A stretch of 64,000 bases of DNA from Neostapfia colusana (lineage: Eukaryota > Streptophyta > Magnoliopsida > Poales > Poaceae). Within the stretch, counting starts at the first letter, position 1; each line of letters starts with the position of its first letter. The stretch lies in the NCBI GenBank assembly GCA_030760725.1, contig JASWHV010000002.1, positions 60,877,900 through 60,941,899 on the forward strand, written 5' to 3'. The position numbers were made by a program, and so were the translations under genes. This document shows, one piece after another, positions 46,404 through 57,785 of the stretch. The notes under the pieces were generated by a model that saw only the letters and a list, made by a program, of their open reading frames with translations, searched no databases and was not told the origin of the DNA.

Positions 46404-49400
46404 CGCTAACACGACCCCATTGGTCCTGTCGAGCCAGGATCACGCTGAGGGGTGCTGCGTTGCACAACACCGTATAACACACGTCAAAGGTGCAAAGCGG
46501 AAGCGGAAGTTTTATTACATAAACAAGTTTATGAACATGTTTACATCAAAATAAGTTCAGTCCACACTCGCGGGCGTAGACTAAGCATCAAGTGCACGTT
46601 CAGCCCTCGAACGCATCCTTGCTAGCACACACGCACACTAACTCTGCGGCGTGCACAACTCCCACTCGACGGGGTTCCCCTCCTGGGGTTCCGTCTCCTC
46701 TTCGGGAGTCCCTTCCTCATAGAACCCTGCAAAAGCTTCAAACACAAGCAGTGAGCACGAAGGCTCAGCAAGTCTGACCCGTCTCACCTAAACATGGAAC
46801 TTCTACATGAGGGTAATGGGTTGCATGAGGTAAAAATCATTTGCAAGGACTCGCCTAATTAGTAGAACCTTACTTTCAAGTTTTAGCAGCAGGTTGTGGA
46901 GAACCTTACGCTAAGGCACATGAGAGAGCCGCAATCAAACAAGAAACGCATTTCTCTCATGTACTTTGCCCAAAGTTGAAAAGAACTTTAATTAGCTCTA
47001 AGCTACAGCATATCATTAACAATCAATGTCCAGCTTTCAATCAGCAACATTTTAACATGTGACTAGCCTGTTCTTTCTACGTCACGGTACAGTGAACAAG
47101 TGGTACTCACTGACCGCGAGGGACGGCGATTATAATCGATTTACACCTGCAGGGTTACCCGAACAACCCGTCACGTACGCCCGTACTCGATGTTGCCTAC
47201 AACAACCATCACGGACGCCGTACGCGACTACCTTTCACCCGTTAGCCAAATATTGAACCGGTCCCATCGTCCCGAGCAAGAGGTCTCTGCACGCGCATCT
47301 CCGTGCCGCCAGCCGATTTACACCTCGAGCTCTCAACCTACCCTCTGAACGACGGGCAATGCCTCAATACCCAGCTACCCGAGTTACATCAGTTTCCCGG
47401 TTCCCATATAGCCGGTAGGTCTTCGGTACTGTTCTAGCTTGTTCAACAGGCCCGCACACGGCTCGGTCCTCAATCGACACAAGCGGAGCTACAGCACACA
47501 GGCCCCAAAGTCCTGCTGCCCTTACTCTCCGCTCGGTCTCATTTTCTTGCCATGTGTATCATGTGCTATCTCTACCCGAGCAATGTGCCTCTAGCCTATT
47601 CTCGCGAGTAGTTCCAACTACTCGACTTGTACCGAATCCTACTCTATCCTAGCAATGCAGTAGCTAACGGGGTTTGCAATCCTAAACCCAACCCATGGTT
47701 TTCTTGGCTGTGCAGTTGGGTTTCCAATCAAGACTCTAATGCAAAGAACAATATTCAAAGATGTGCTCAAAACAATAAACATTTGTAAAAAGGTTAATGC
47801 AAACCGGGGCTTGCCTTGCTGCTCTTGGTCGTAGGCTAGCTGTTCCTCCAGAGTAACGAAGTCTAGGACTTCGGGTTCCTCCTCGACCTTAGCGACTATA
47901 TGATATAAGAAATATATGTATCAATTTAAATGCATTTGTATTAACTTTGAAGTTGTGAAGTCTATAACCTTCGCTAGACAGACCTAATGACTGTGAAACT
48001 TTTACTGTGGCTTGGTTACAACCTAAACAGGGACTTGGTCAAGTTTTAGTTGCAGCAAAGCTCAATTGAGCCCTCCACAATTAATTATGCCCTTGACCTT
48101 AATTAAAGGCTTTTAGGGTGTTCTAAGGATTTTCATGAAACAAACTATGACTTTCTGAAAACTAGATTTTCAGAGGGTTCTAATGGAGATGGTCTCACTT
48201 AATTTGGAAGTCTCTAACTAAAGATATGAGCTAAACAATTTCAGAGAAAATTCTGAAAATGTTTCTGAACATTTTCTATTTTCTCTGGAACAGTTTCACT
48301 AATCACACCATTAGGTGGGTTAAATGAGCTCAAATGGATCTGAAATTTTTATGGTGGTTCAATGATATTTTGGTGAACATCTCAGCAAAATTTCAGGATT
48401 TTCCTCCAATGGATTCTCCAGTTAAAATGCCTAACAGTTTAAACTTTAAGGAATTAATTCTGGAGAAATAAGGAATTTCATGAAGTGAAACTTGATTTTC
48501 TGGAAAGTACTCAGTGAGCTGAATCCAGAAAAATTTGGTTCACTCAATTTGGAGCTTTCTAGCCAAAGTTATAAGGATTTGAAGTTTGAAGGAAATCTGA
48601 AAATCGGGGAAAAGTTTAAACTCGCGCGTGGGCCCAGGGGACACGCGTCGCACGCCTAGGCGATGGCACATCGTGGCCCACAAGGATCTTGCGCGCCAGC
48701 ACACCCGATCCTGGCCGCAGCCGGATCCCAATTCAAAATATCGGCCGCTGACAGCTGGGGTCCACCCCCTTCTTCAACCTCTCGACACCCGCGCCCCGCC
48801 GCCGAGGGATCTCGCCGGAGAGCTCGCCGCCGGCCGCTGTACAGCTCCAAACTTCTCGATCCTGGCCGCCCCTGCCTACTTTTACTCGGGGAACAGGATC
48901 CGAGGGTCAGCTGCTCATGACAACGGCCGGAGCATGGTCGGCGACGAGCCGCCACCTCGGAATGACTTCGACCATGTCGGCTGACTTCTCTAGCACCTCA
49001 GCTACTTGGGAAATCGGTCGGGGAGCATCAGTGGACCTCAGAGAAGGTCGACATGAGCTCGAGGCAGCTCGGGGAAGGCCCGAAATAGGTCCTCACCGTG
49101 CGCCCGATGCCGCCCGTTCGTTCCGCCATTAGTAGACCTTAAATTACGCCGGGCACAGAGGTTCTCCGGCCCAGAGTTGTGAAGACAACTTGTGCGTTAC
49201 CGTGTCTAGCTCGTGTGAGAGCGGCCTGAGGCCCTCTAATCCTTTCTAGAGCACGAATTAAACAGAATCGTACCCGAAGGTCGTTCTGCACACAGAAAGG
49301 GGAAAAGTGGAAATTCGCCGCCGGTGAGCAACCACCCGAGCTGTGGCTCGGGGATGAGCAGCACCGGTCACCTGCGCGTCCAAGGGTGCCTTGGCTCGGG

Positions 49401-50445
49401 CGTGACAACGCCCTGGTTGGGCTGTCCATGAGAGCCCGAGGTGCGGCGGTTCCAAGTTCCGATTTTGATCTTTCGGCACAGCCGATATCACTCGGTTTCA
49501 ACCGAATTCTAGCAACGAGGAGGATGGAGGAAGGTCTCTAGTACCTTGCTGGGGCTCTGGAGTGGAAGGAGGGAGCTGCGATCGGCGTTCTCCGATCAAG
49601 TCCGAGCTGCAGAAGTTTTCGGCCGGCGCTGAGTTCTTGCGGGGAAGAACGGTGGTGCCTCGGCCGAGGAGGGGGCAGGCGCCTTAAGAAGGCTCTGCAC
49701 CGCCTCATGCCCGCGCGTGGGCAAGCATCTGGTGGCGCGGCGGCTGGCCTCGGTGGCGATCACCGCTGCGGCTCGACGACCCGAGTGAAAAAGTCTCAGT
49801 CAGTTTGATCTGATCAGTGGCTGACATGTGGGTCCCACCTCCAGTTTTAACCTCTGAAATTTACTCCTAATCACTGTTGTAAACAGTGAGCCCCATACTA
49901 CCCTTGGCAATTCAAATTATTCACCCATGAGCCATTTGAATTGATCAAAGTTCAAATGAGGTTTGGTTTGAATGAATTTCAGCACAAGTTCAGTTTGAAA
50001 TTCAAATAAAGTTTGAATTTCTCCCACTTAGCTCATGTCAAGATCAACTCCAAATGGAGTGAAAATTGGTGTGTGAGCTCACAAAAATGCGCTGAGTACG
50101 AATATGCCCCCCACTTTTAAATTCATTGGATAAAAACAGTTTGAATTTGAATATGGCTTCAAACTGCCCTCTTCCTAACTATACCCAAACTGACCTCAAA
50201 AAGGTTTTGAATTTGGGTGAAACTTGGCATGGACATCCTTAGTAAAGTGTAGGAGTTTTCATATGTCCAGCCCATCTATATCACATGTGGGAAATACCAC
50301 TTTTGCAATGTGTAAGTTTGTTCTCTAATGAGCATGTTGATAATTGTTACTTGCTCTTCATTTGTGTTCATCATTCTTCCTCAAATGAGGTGTGTGGTGT
50401 GGTGATGAACACTGCAAATGTGTGTCAAAAACTGAGGCCCTTACA
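46404..50445 (-). repeat. Central LTR of element D (4042 bp)
   Basis: On the minus strand it begins TGTAAGGGCCTCAG at 50445 and runs to the primer site. The 3' terminus reads GTGTTAGCG rather than the usual CA; since both LTR copies are followed by leader DNA, the exact end cannot be fixed by comparison. A GC-rich block lies at 48600-49800. Contains the LTR gene on the minus strand. Confidence 0.85.
46638..49429 (-). CDS. LTR-encoded three-exon small protein, central LTR of D
   Basis: Exons on the minus strand: 49429-49372 (ATG, MDSPTRALSRPSQG, donor GCGCAG|GTGACC), 47895-47815 (acceptor ATATAG, donor GCAAG|GCAAGC), 46726-46638 (acceptor GCTTTTGCAG, TAG at 46640-46638). Both introns are phase 1 and the second has a GC donor, exactly as in the B/C family. 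About 75 codons, strongly acidic: exon 2 EEEPEVLDFVTLEEQLAYDQEQQ, exon 3 FYEEGTPEEETEPQEGN. Exon 2 ends with QEQQ-G as in C (QEQQEG). No domain recognised; all three exons lie within the LTR, upstream of the primer site. Start to stop is open in this copy. Expression is unproven. Confidence 0.55.
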
Positions 50446-50460
50446 TTCCTCCCCCCTTAA
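50446..50460 (-). other. Polypurine tract of element D
   Basis: On the minus strand TTAAGGGGGGAGGAA directly before TGTAAGGGCC. Confidence 0.88.
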
Positions 50461-50514
50461 AAGAATCTTATCCCGAGATTATAAGGTGAAAATGAGAGAG
50501 AGGACGGTGGAAAA

Positions 50515-53500
50515 TTACCGGATATGCGACGTGAAAAAGTCGGGGTAGTTAGTGCGAAGGAATTCTTCGCTCTCCCATGTCGCTTCGTCCATGGAGTGAT
50601 TACTCCATAGAACCTTGTAGAACCACAACGTACAGTTGCGTGTGGTTCGGGCCTTTTCATCAATAATCTGCACCGGTTCCTCTCGATAGGTGAGATCCGG
50701 TTGCAGTTCTTCAATGTCTTCCAGCTGAACGGTAGTTGATAGCTTGAGACACTTCCTCAGCTGGGAAATGTGAAAGACGTCGTGCACACCGGAAAGTGCT
50801 TCTGGTAATTCCAGCCGGTATGCCACCGATCCACATCTTTCGGTAATCTGGAATGGACCGATGAATCGGGGTGCCAACTTTCCTCTCACCCCAAATCTGT
50901 TTACGCCCTTCATCGGAGACACCCGTAGATATACGTGATCTCCCACTTCGAATTGTAATGGGCGCCTTCTCCGGTCCGCATACTGTTTCTGACGGGATTG
51001 AGCGGCTTTTAGGTAAGCTTGAATTAGTCGAACCTTTTCTTCCGCGTTGTTGACAAGGTCAATCCCGAAGGTAACCCTTTCGCCAGACTCACACCAGTTC
51101 AATGGTGTGCGGCATTTTCTTCTGTATAGCGCCTCGTAGGGCGCCATCTTGATGCTGGCTTGGTACCCATTGTTGTACGAGAACTCGGCTAACGGCAAGT
51201 GATCATCCCAATTCTTGCCGTGGTCGATAGCGCAAGCTCGTAGCATGTCTTCTAGAATCTGATTTACCCGCTCGGTTTGTCCATCCATCTGCGGGTGGTA
51301 GGCTGAACTACGGATCAGCTTCGTCCCCAAGGCAGCGTGTAGCTGCTCCCAAAAACGGGACACAAATAAAGTGCCCCGGTCCGATATGATGGTACGGGGT
51401 ACGCCGTATAAGCATAGGATCCGTGAGATGTACAGTTCAGCGTACTTCTTGGCGTTGTAGTTGGTGTTGACCGGGATGAAATGGGCAACTTTGGTGAGCC
51501 GATCAACGATCACCCACACAGAATCATGTTTCTGTAAGGTGGTGGGTAAACTGACGACGAAATCCATGCTCACGTCCTCCCACTTCCAGGCAGGAATGCC
51601 CAGTGGTTGCAGCAGTCCCGGTTTCCGCATGTGGTCTGCCTTCACCCTTCGACATGTATCACACTCGGACACGTATTTTGCAATCTCTCGCTTCATCCGT
51701 GTCCACCAAAACTTTCTTCTGAGTTCTTGATACATTTTGTTGCTGCCGGGGTGAATAGAAAACTTTGATAAGTGAGCCTCATCAAAGATTTTCTTCCGTA
51801 ACTCCGGGTTTCGGGGTACGATGATCCGGTCCTTGAACCATAGGACGCCGCCTCCGTCCTTCCGGAAACATTTCAACTCCCCACTGTCTACACGTCTCCG
51901 CAAATGTGACATGCCCTTGTCATTCTTCTGGGCTGCCGCTATCTCTTCACGGATGGTGGGGATCAAAGCTAGGTTGTAGAGAGCTCCGTGGGGAATCACA
52001 TGTAGTGGTGGTTCGCTCTCTTCCAACGGTGTGATGGTCAGATTATTGACGTGTGACTTGCGGCTCAGCGCATCTGCCACAACGTTTGCCTTGCCCGGAT
52101 GATAATGGATCTCTATCTCGTAATCCTTTATCAGTTCTAACCATCTTCGTTGCCTCATGTTCAGCTCCTTCTGAGTGAATATGTACTTGAGGCTTTTGTG
52201 GTCGGTATATAAATGTACGAGGTTACCGAGTAGGTAGTGCCTCCACATCTTCAGTGCAAGTACCACGGCAGCAAGCTCCAAGTCGTGAGTTGGATAACTT
52301 TGCTCATGGTTTCTAAGCTGCCGTGATCCATACGCGACCACTCTTCGGTCTTGCATCAGCACACATCCGAGCCCAATGCCGGATGCATCGCAGTACACAT
52401 CAAACGGTTTTGTTGTGTCTGGCTGCGCCAAAACCGGTGCTGATGTCAGGTGCTTGACTAAAGCCTTGAATGCTGCTTCACATGCTGGACTCCAAACATA
52501 TTTGGTAGCCTTCTTCAGCAGCTCTGTCATTGGCTTGGCAATCTTCGAGAAGTTCGGAATGAACCTCCGATAATATCCCGCGAGTCCGAGGAAACTCCGT
52601 ACCTCATGAACAGTTCTCGGGGATTTCCAATTCAGCACTTGCGTGATCTTGCTCGGGTCCACAGCGATACCCTCCGCTGAGATGATATGCCCGAGGAAAG
52701 GCACTTGCGATATCCAAAACTCGCATTTGCTGAATTTTGCGTATAACTTGTGATCCCGCAGCCGTTGCAAGACTATACGCAGATGTTTCTTGTGATCTTC
52801 CTCCGACTTGGAATATACCAGGATGTCGTCGATGAAGACCACGACAAACTTGTCCAGCTCCGGCATGAACACCGAGTTCATTAAGTACATGAAGTGAGCT
52901 GGAGCATTGGTGAGGCCGAAGGACATGACCAGGTATTCATAAAGTCCGTACCTTGTCGAGAAAGCTGTCTTTGGAATGTCCTCCGCCCTTATCTTAATCT
53001 GGTGGTACCCGGATCTTAAATCCATCTTGGAAAAGATCTTTGCTTCGACCAACTGATCAAACAACATGTCGATCCGTGGCAACGGGTACTTGTTCTTGAT
53101 GGTTACGGCATTTAATGGACGGTAGTCCACGCAAAGCCGCAACGTCTCATCCTTGTTTTTGACAAATAATGCCGAACAGCCCCATGGGGAGGAGCTCGGC
53201 CTAATAAAACCCTTCTCCAGAAGGTCTGTGAGCTGAGTCTTCATTTCAGCCAACTCCTTGGGCGCCATCTTGTACGGCCTTCGGGATATTGGCATGGTTC
53301 CCGGTGCAAGTTCAATCTTGAACTCCACCTCTCTATCGGGTGGCATCCCCGGCAAGTCGTCCGGGAATACATCAGGGAACTCTCGGACCACTGGAATGTC
53401 TTCCAATCTGATGGTTGTGGCTTGATAGACACTTGGAAGTTTTATTTCTGGACTGTCCAGAAATAATGAGTGAGAACCGTGCACTTCTGAGTTTAAGTGC

Positions 53501-55071
53501 ACGACTCGAAGGACGGTGTCTAAAACAGCACCGTGGCGGGTTAACCACGACGTCCCTAGGATGACATCGACCTTCTGTCCCTCTAAGATAATGAGAGACG
53601 TGGGGTACACTCTACCCGCTAAGCATAATGGTGCTTTGGAGACCATTACGCTTGCTGAAATCTTCCCACCCGGTGAACAAATTAAATATGGACTATCGGT
53701 GGGTAGTATTGGCAAACTGTGTTTAGCAATGAAAGCTTGGCTAATAAAATTATGCGTGGCGCCTGAATCAAACAGTACTATAGCGGGATGCTGGTGGAGT
53801 TGGAACATACCCGCAAGGATTCGCTCGCCCTCCGGCACGTCCTCAATGGCAAGCTGGTGGACAGTGCCGGGCCTAGGGTTTGCCCGCCGCGCATTAGTAG
53901 GGTTCCGGGGTTGATTCCTCCCCGGAAACTGTGGTGCCACTCCGCCGCCTTGCCTCTCCGGGCAACTGCTCGCGAAGTGTCCTGGACGACCACACTTGTA
54001 ACATGTGGCCGCTGCTGGTGGAGTACTCGGTGGACGGAAGCCCGGCATGCGTTGCGGAGGTGAAAACGCACGCGGCATCGCCCGCTGCTGCTGTTGTTGT
54101 TGCGGTGGTACTGGCAGTGCCGGCCGGAATGCCGGCGAAGAATACGGCCGACTGCGGAACGGCATCGACCGCTGTGGTGGCTGCCAGCGTGGGCCTGATG
54201 GTGGGCGATTCACCATCCGAAACTTCTGAGAAGGACCGCCTCCTTCTCCGCTGCTCTGCGGCGCGCTTCGCTTTCGCTCTGCCGCCGCCAACTCCTTGCC
54301 GGAGTCCTCCTGAACAATCGCAGCATCAATGATGTCGTTGAGGCTGCCGCGATTGAACATCGCCAACTTGTCCTTCAGGAGCGGGTTAAGCCCCTGGTAA
54401 AAGTGGTCCCGCCGCTTCTCGTCCGTATCTGCGTGATACGACGCGTAGAGCGCGAGATCGTTGAACGCTCTGGAGTATTCCAGCGCGTTCCGGCTCCCTT
54501 GTTGCAGGTGTAGGAACTCCTGCATCTTCCTCTTCTACAGACCTGGCGGTATATGATAGGCCCTGAAGGCCGTCCGGAACTCCGTCCAGGTCATCACTCG
54601 GTCGGTGGGCTTTGAAGCACAAAAGTTGGCCCACCACGCGCTTGCGGATCATTGGAGCTGCTGGACCGCGAACTGAGTCTTGCGCTGCTCGCTGATTTGG
54701 AGCAGCCCGAACTTCATTTCTATGGCGCAGAGCCAGTTGTCCGCGTCAAGTGGTTCATCCGCCCTTGAGAATACAGGGGGATGAGTCGCCAGGAAGTCGG
54801 AGTAGGAGCTCTGTTGGCGCTCCTCATGATCTTGACGTCTCTCTGGGCGAGACGTATTGGCGATGAGAGTCTGCAGCAACTCTGTGTGCTGCTGATGCGA
54901 GCCCGCCATTGCCGCGACAATGTCGGCCAATGTAACCGTTGGCAGTGGCGGTGGCAGTGTTTGCTGTTGCTGTTGCTGCTGCTGTCCCGAGGAGTCCTCG
55001 GGAGGTGGTTTGGAGGTCTCTCCCCCTTGGCTAGTACCTCCAACATCAGGGTTGGCACGAGTACGCGTCAT
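50515..55071 (-). pseudogene. gag-pol with chromodomain, element D (two stops in gag)
   Basis: From ATG 55071 (MTRTRANPDVGGTSQGG, after an acceptor-like GAATTTCAG). Gln run, capsid (FSRADEPLDADNWL, HLQQGSRNALEYSRAF), CCHC CYKCGRPGHFASSC (near 54000), protease FDSGATHNF, RT FIDDILVYS (near 52835), RNase H YCDASGIGLGC (near 52390), integrase HHCC and intact catalytic set: MDFVVSLP, ISDRGTLF and GQTERVN with exactly 35 residues between the last two. The C-terminal chromodomain ends PDFFTSHIR at 50515. Stops at 54651-54649 (in QLQ-SASAWW) and 54528-54526 interrupt gag; the remaining 1336 codons (54525-50515) are fully open. By far the best preserved polyprotein here. Confidence 0.95.
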
Positions 55072-55308
55072 TCTGAAATTCAACACAGCAGCAATTAGCA
55101 CATGTCTTACTCAAAATTCCATAAACAGCAGTAGGTATTGAAGCGACGCATGATTAACTTGCACAACATTCACATATATTGATAAAGCATAAACTTTATA
55201 CAAGATACATTATTCTCGGATCTCCGAGAAGTCGTGCTCATGTCGTCACTACCTATACATACGCTACTGTCTACACGACATGTCACCGATTACAAAAGTT
55301 GGGTTACG
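55072..55308 (-). other. Spacer between pre-gag and gag, element D
   Basis: About 240 bp, AT-rich, ending in an acceptor-like AATTTCAG before the gag ATG. No feature seen. Confidence 0.5.
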
Positions 55309-56289
55309 CTACCCTAGCTGCCCTACTTGGCAACCGTAACCCCCTACTCGGAGTAGAACTCGACCTCCTGTGGGTCGTCCTCCTCCGGTACCTCTGCTGG
55401 TGGCTCGGGGTCTACCACCTCTTCTCCCATTCCGGGTTCTCCTATGGCTGGAAGACCCAAGACTACCGGTACGCCCAATACCGGGGGCACGAGGTCCTGC
55501 AAATGCATGCACCTCGTCCATAGCCTGGTTGTAGTCCTCTTCCCAGCCTTGTCCTTCCTCAATAGCGTCGTCCCGCTCTTGAGCAAGGTCCTCATTCTGC
55601 TGGGTTAGGGTCTGCACCAGCTCTTGCAACGCCGCGATGTCAACACGGCTCTTCTTCTTTGCCTTCTTCAGACGACGCAACTGATTGTGTTGTTCATTCA
55701 GTCGCTTCATCGTCGGAAGGAGCACATTGCGGAGTGCGCTGTGAGCACTCTCGAATTGATCTCCACGGCTTGTGCTCTCCTTGAGCTTGGTGGCGAGATG
55801 CTCCGTATGAACAGCTTGGCTGTCCATCACAGCGTTTCCCGCCCTCATTTGGAGGCTGAGGTTTGCCTCCGCGGGGTTGTACCTTGGGCAACTCGGGTCT
55901 GTTGCCTCCAGGTACCTCTCCTCCCACACATGCTGAGCTCGTCCCTCCACCGGAACGAGTGCGTATGGAGTTCCCTCCATAGCCTGCACGTGTAGTTGAC
56001 AGAAACGTGACATAGTGTCACGGGCTGCCACTTGCCACATCCCTTCCGGTTGTCTTCCTCTCACCGTGACGGTGAATGGCACCCAACCGGGTGGCGTAGG
56101 CCCTGCAGGAACCTCGACATGGATCGTCCACGTCTTATTCCCCTCTTCGCCTTCTTCCTTGGCGAAGTATTGCGGCATCTGGTTGTACCCGAAATATTGG
56201 AGCATTTGCCACAATGCTTCCGGGTAGCCGCTACGGTCAGAACAGTGGGAAACTACCCACCCGTTCTCCAACTGTTTATCTGCTGCCAT
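55309..56289 (-). CDS. Pre-gag protein of element D (326 residues)
   Basis: ATG at 56289, immediately after an acceptor-like ATATTTTTACAG, so it may be reached by splicing. N-terminal domain (MAADKQLENGWVV, YFGYNQMPQYF, WTIHVEVPAG, WQVAARDTMSRFCQLHV, YALVPVEGRAQHVW; residues 1-135) is followed by a coiled coil (about 160-255: LRNVLLPTMKRLNEQHNQLR, LQELVQTLTQQNEDLAQER) and an Arg/Gly/Ser-rich tail. No RT, protease or zinc motif. Similar pre-gag frames with coiled coils are known from some grass gypsy elements, by my recollection; the function is not known. The tail may include read-through of a shifted frame. Confidence 0.65.
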   Translation of the reverse strand: MAADKQLENGWVVSHCSDRSGYPEALWQMLQYFGYNQMPQYFAKEEGEEGNKTWTIHVEVPAGPTPPGWVPFTVTVRGRQPEGMWQVAARDTMSRFCQLHVQAMEGTPYALVPVEGRAQHVWEERYLEATDPSCPRYNPAEANLSLQMRAGNAVMDSQAVHTEHLATKLKESTSRGDQFESAHSALRNVLLPTMKRLNEQHNQLRRLKKAKKKSRVDIAALQELVQTLTQQNEDLAQERDDAIEEGQGWEEDYNQAMDEVHAFAGPRAPGIGRTGSLGSSSHRRTRNGRRGGRPRATSRGTGGGRPTGGRVLLRVGGYGCQVGQLG

Positions 56290-57773
56290 CTGTAAAAATA
56301 TATTTGAGAAATGTCAAATATTTATTTAAACAGTAAACCATTGAGTTATAACATAAGATATGTCATTGAACCCATAAAACTTGGAAACATAGTTCAAATT
56401 TTAAACAAATTTGACTGCTGATCTGCTGTTCCCATGACAGCCCTGACCAGTTTCCATTTCAATCTGATTTAGGCCAGGTTAAAAGCAAAACCAGTCCTGG
56501 AGCTCAACATCAAAGTTGAAGCTAACTTAAATAGATTTCCATCCAGTATTTGCTTGGCCTAAGATCTGTCCTGGTTCAAAAGTTATGAGATGTCAACGTT
56601 AACAGAATTTCTGGAATCAATTGGACAGCACCTCCCTGCTTTAGGTACTGAATTGATCCAAGAATCCCAGTTAATTCTCTTCCCAATCTGACAAAACTTT
56701 CTGTTACAAAGTCGTAACCCATCTCATAAGATTTCCAGAAGTACCTCATTTCCTATTTTTGGATTTTTAAGCAGAAAGTTATGCTTAATTTACAGAGAGT
56801 TTACAGGGAGTCTTTGCTCTGTCCTGTTTTCTGGACAGTTTCAACTCTACTGCATTTTTCGAGTGGTTAAGGGGTGAAACACCTCTGGACCTCAACAGAA
56901 GAGTTGTAAAGATCTTCCAACGCTTTCCAGAAATGTATCATACGACCCCAACCTCGAAAGAACTCAACCTCTAACCTCTGATTAACTTCAGCCTTGATTC
57001 AGCTGAAAACAGAGTGCTCAGTCCTTAACATCCTATAAGTTGAAAACTTGTTAACTTTGAATATCCTGTTCAAGGGAAGGAGTTACATCAAGTTTTACTA
57101 CTTTGGATCAAAACCTTCAAGTTTTTAAATGAAGTTGTTCATTTAGTTGGGTGTGACGTCGATGCATCACCAGATTATGTTGGTACTACGTCCTCACAAA
57201 GAAAAAACCTATACCGGACTTAGCCGGCTTCGTTAGTTCAGTGGCACTACTCGTCACTCGCACACGGATGCTACACGTCTACCGTTTCGTGGTAAGGCTA
57301 CCTGCAGAAACTCAATCAATCGTCAGACTCGGCTGCACACCGAGCCCGGAATCCATACAGTTCGTACACCCGGCCGTCATCACTCGCCCGGATGTTCTCA
57401 AGCCAAACACGCCTTGAGTTGCGTGTTCACGTTTCAGACCACGTGACGGGGTCTCCCATGTTGCACCACGCACGCCAGGGACAGACGTTGCTCGAATACC
57501 CCAAACGACATTAAGAGTCGTAGAGGATATCAATGCGGGTCGGGTTACCTGCCACCCGTGGGGCTCCACCCTTCAGCTTGTGCGCACTGGTGGACAGCGC
57601 TTACGTGCACCCCCCAAGACATGAACGTCCCGAGATACACGATTTTCCGACATAACAAATAGGTTAATATGCCACTTTCTATATACTAATAACATCCTTA
57701 TACGGGCTACTAACTCGTTCCTCACTGGATTTTTGAAAAACAAGACCTTTGTACTGTGTTAAACCTCAAGCGA
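56290..57773 (-). other. Leader (5' untranslated region) of element D, right copy
   Basis: About 1.48 kb between primer site and pre-gag, near-identical to 44910-46391. No convincing gene. Confidence 0.7.
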
Positions 57774-57785
57774 GCTCTGATACCA
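57774..57785 (-). other. Primer binding site of element D (right)
   Basis: TGGTATCAGAGC on the minus strand next to the right LTR; initiator tRNA-Met type. Confidence 0.92.

Noticed and set aside
49139..49501. 120-codon minus-strand ORF in the D LTR (also 60521-60883)
   Set aside because: It overlaps proposed exon 1 and runs through the donor into intron; the spliced interpretation, shared with the B/C family, fits better.
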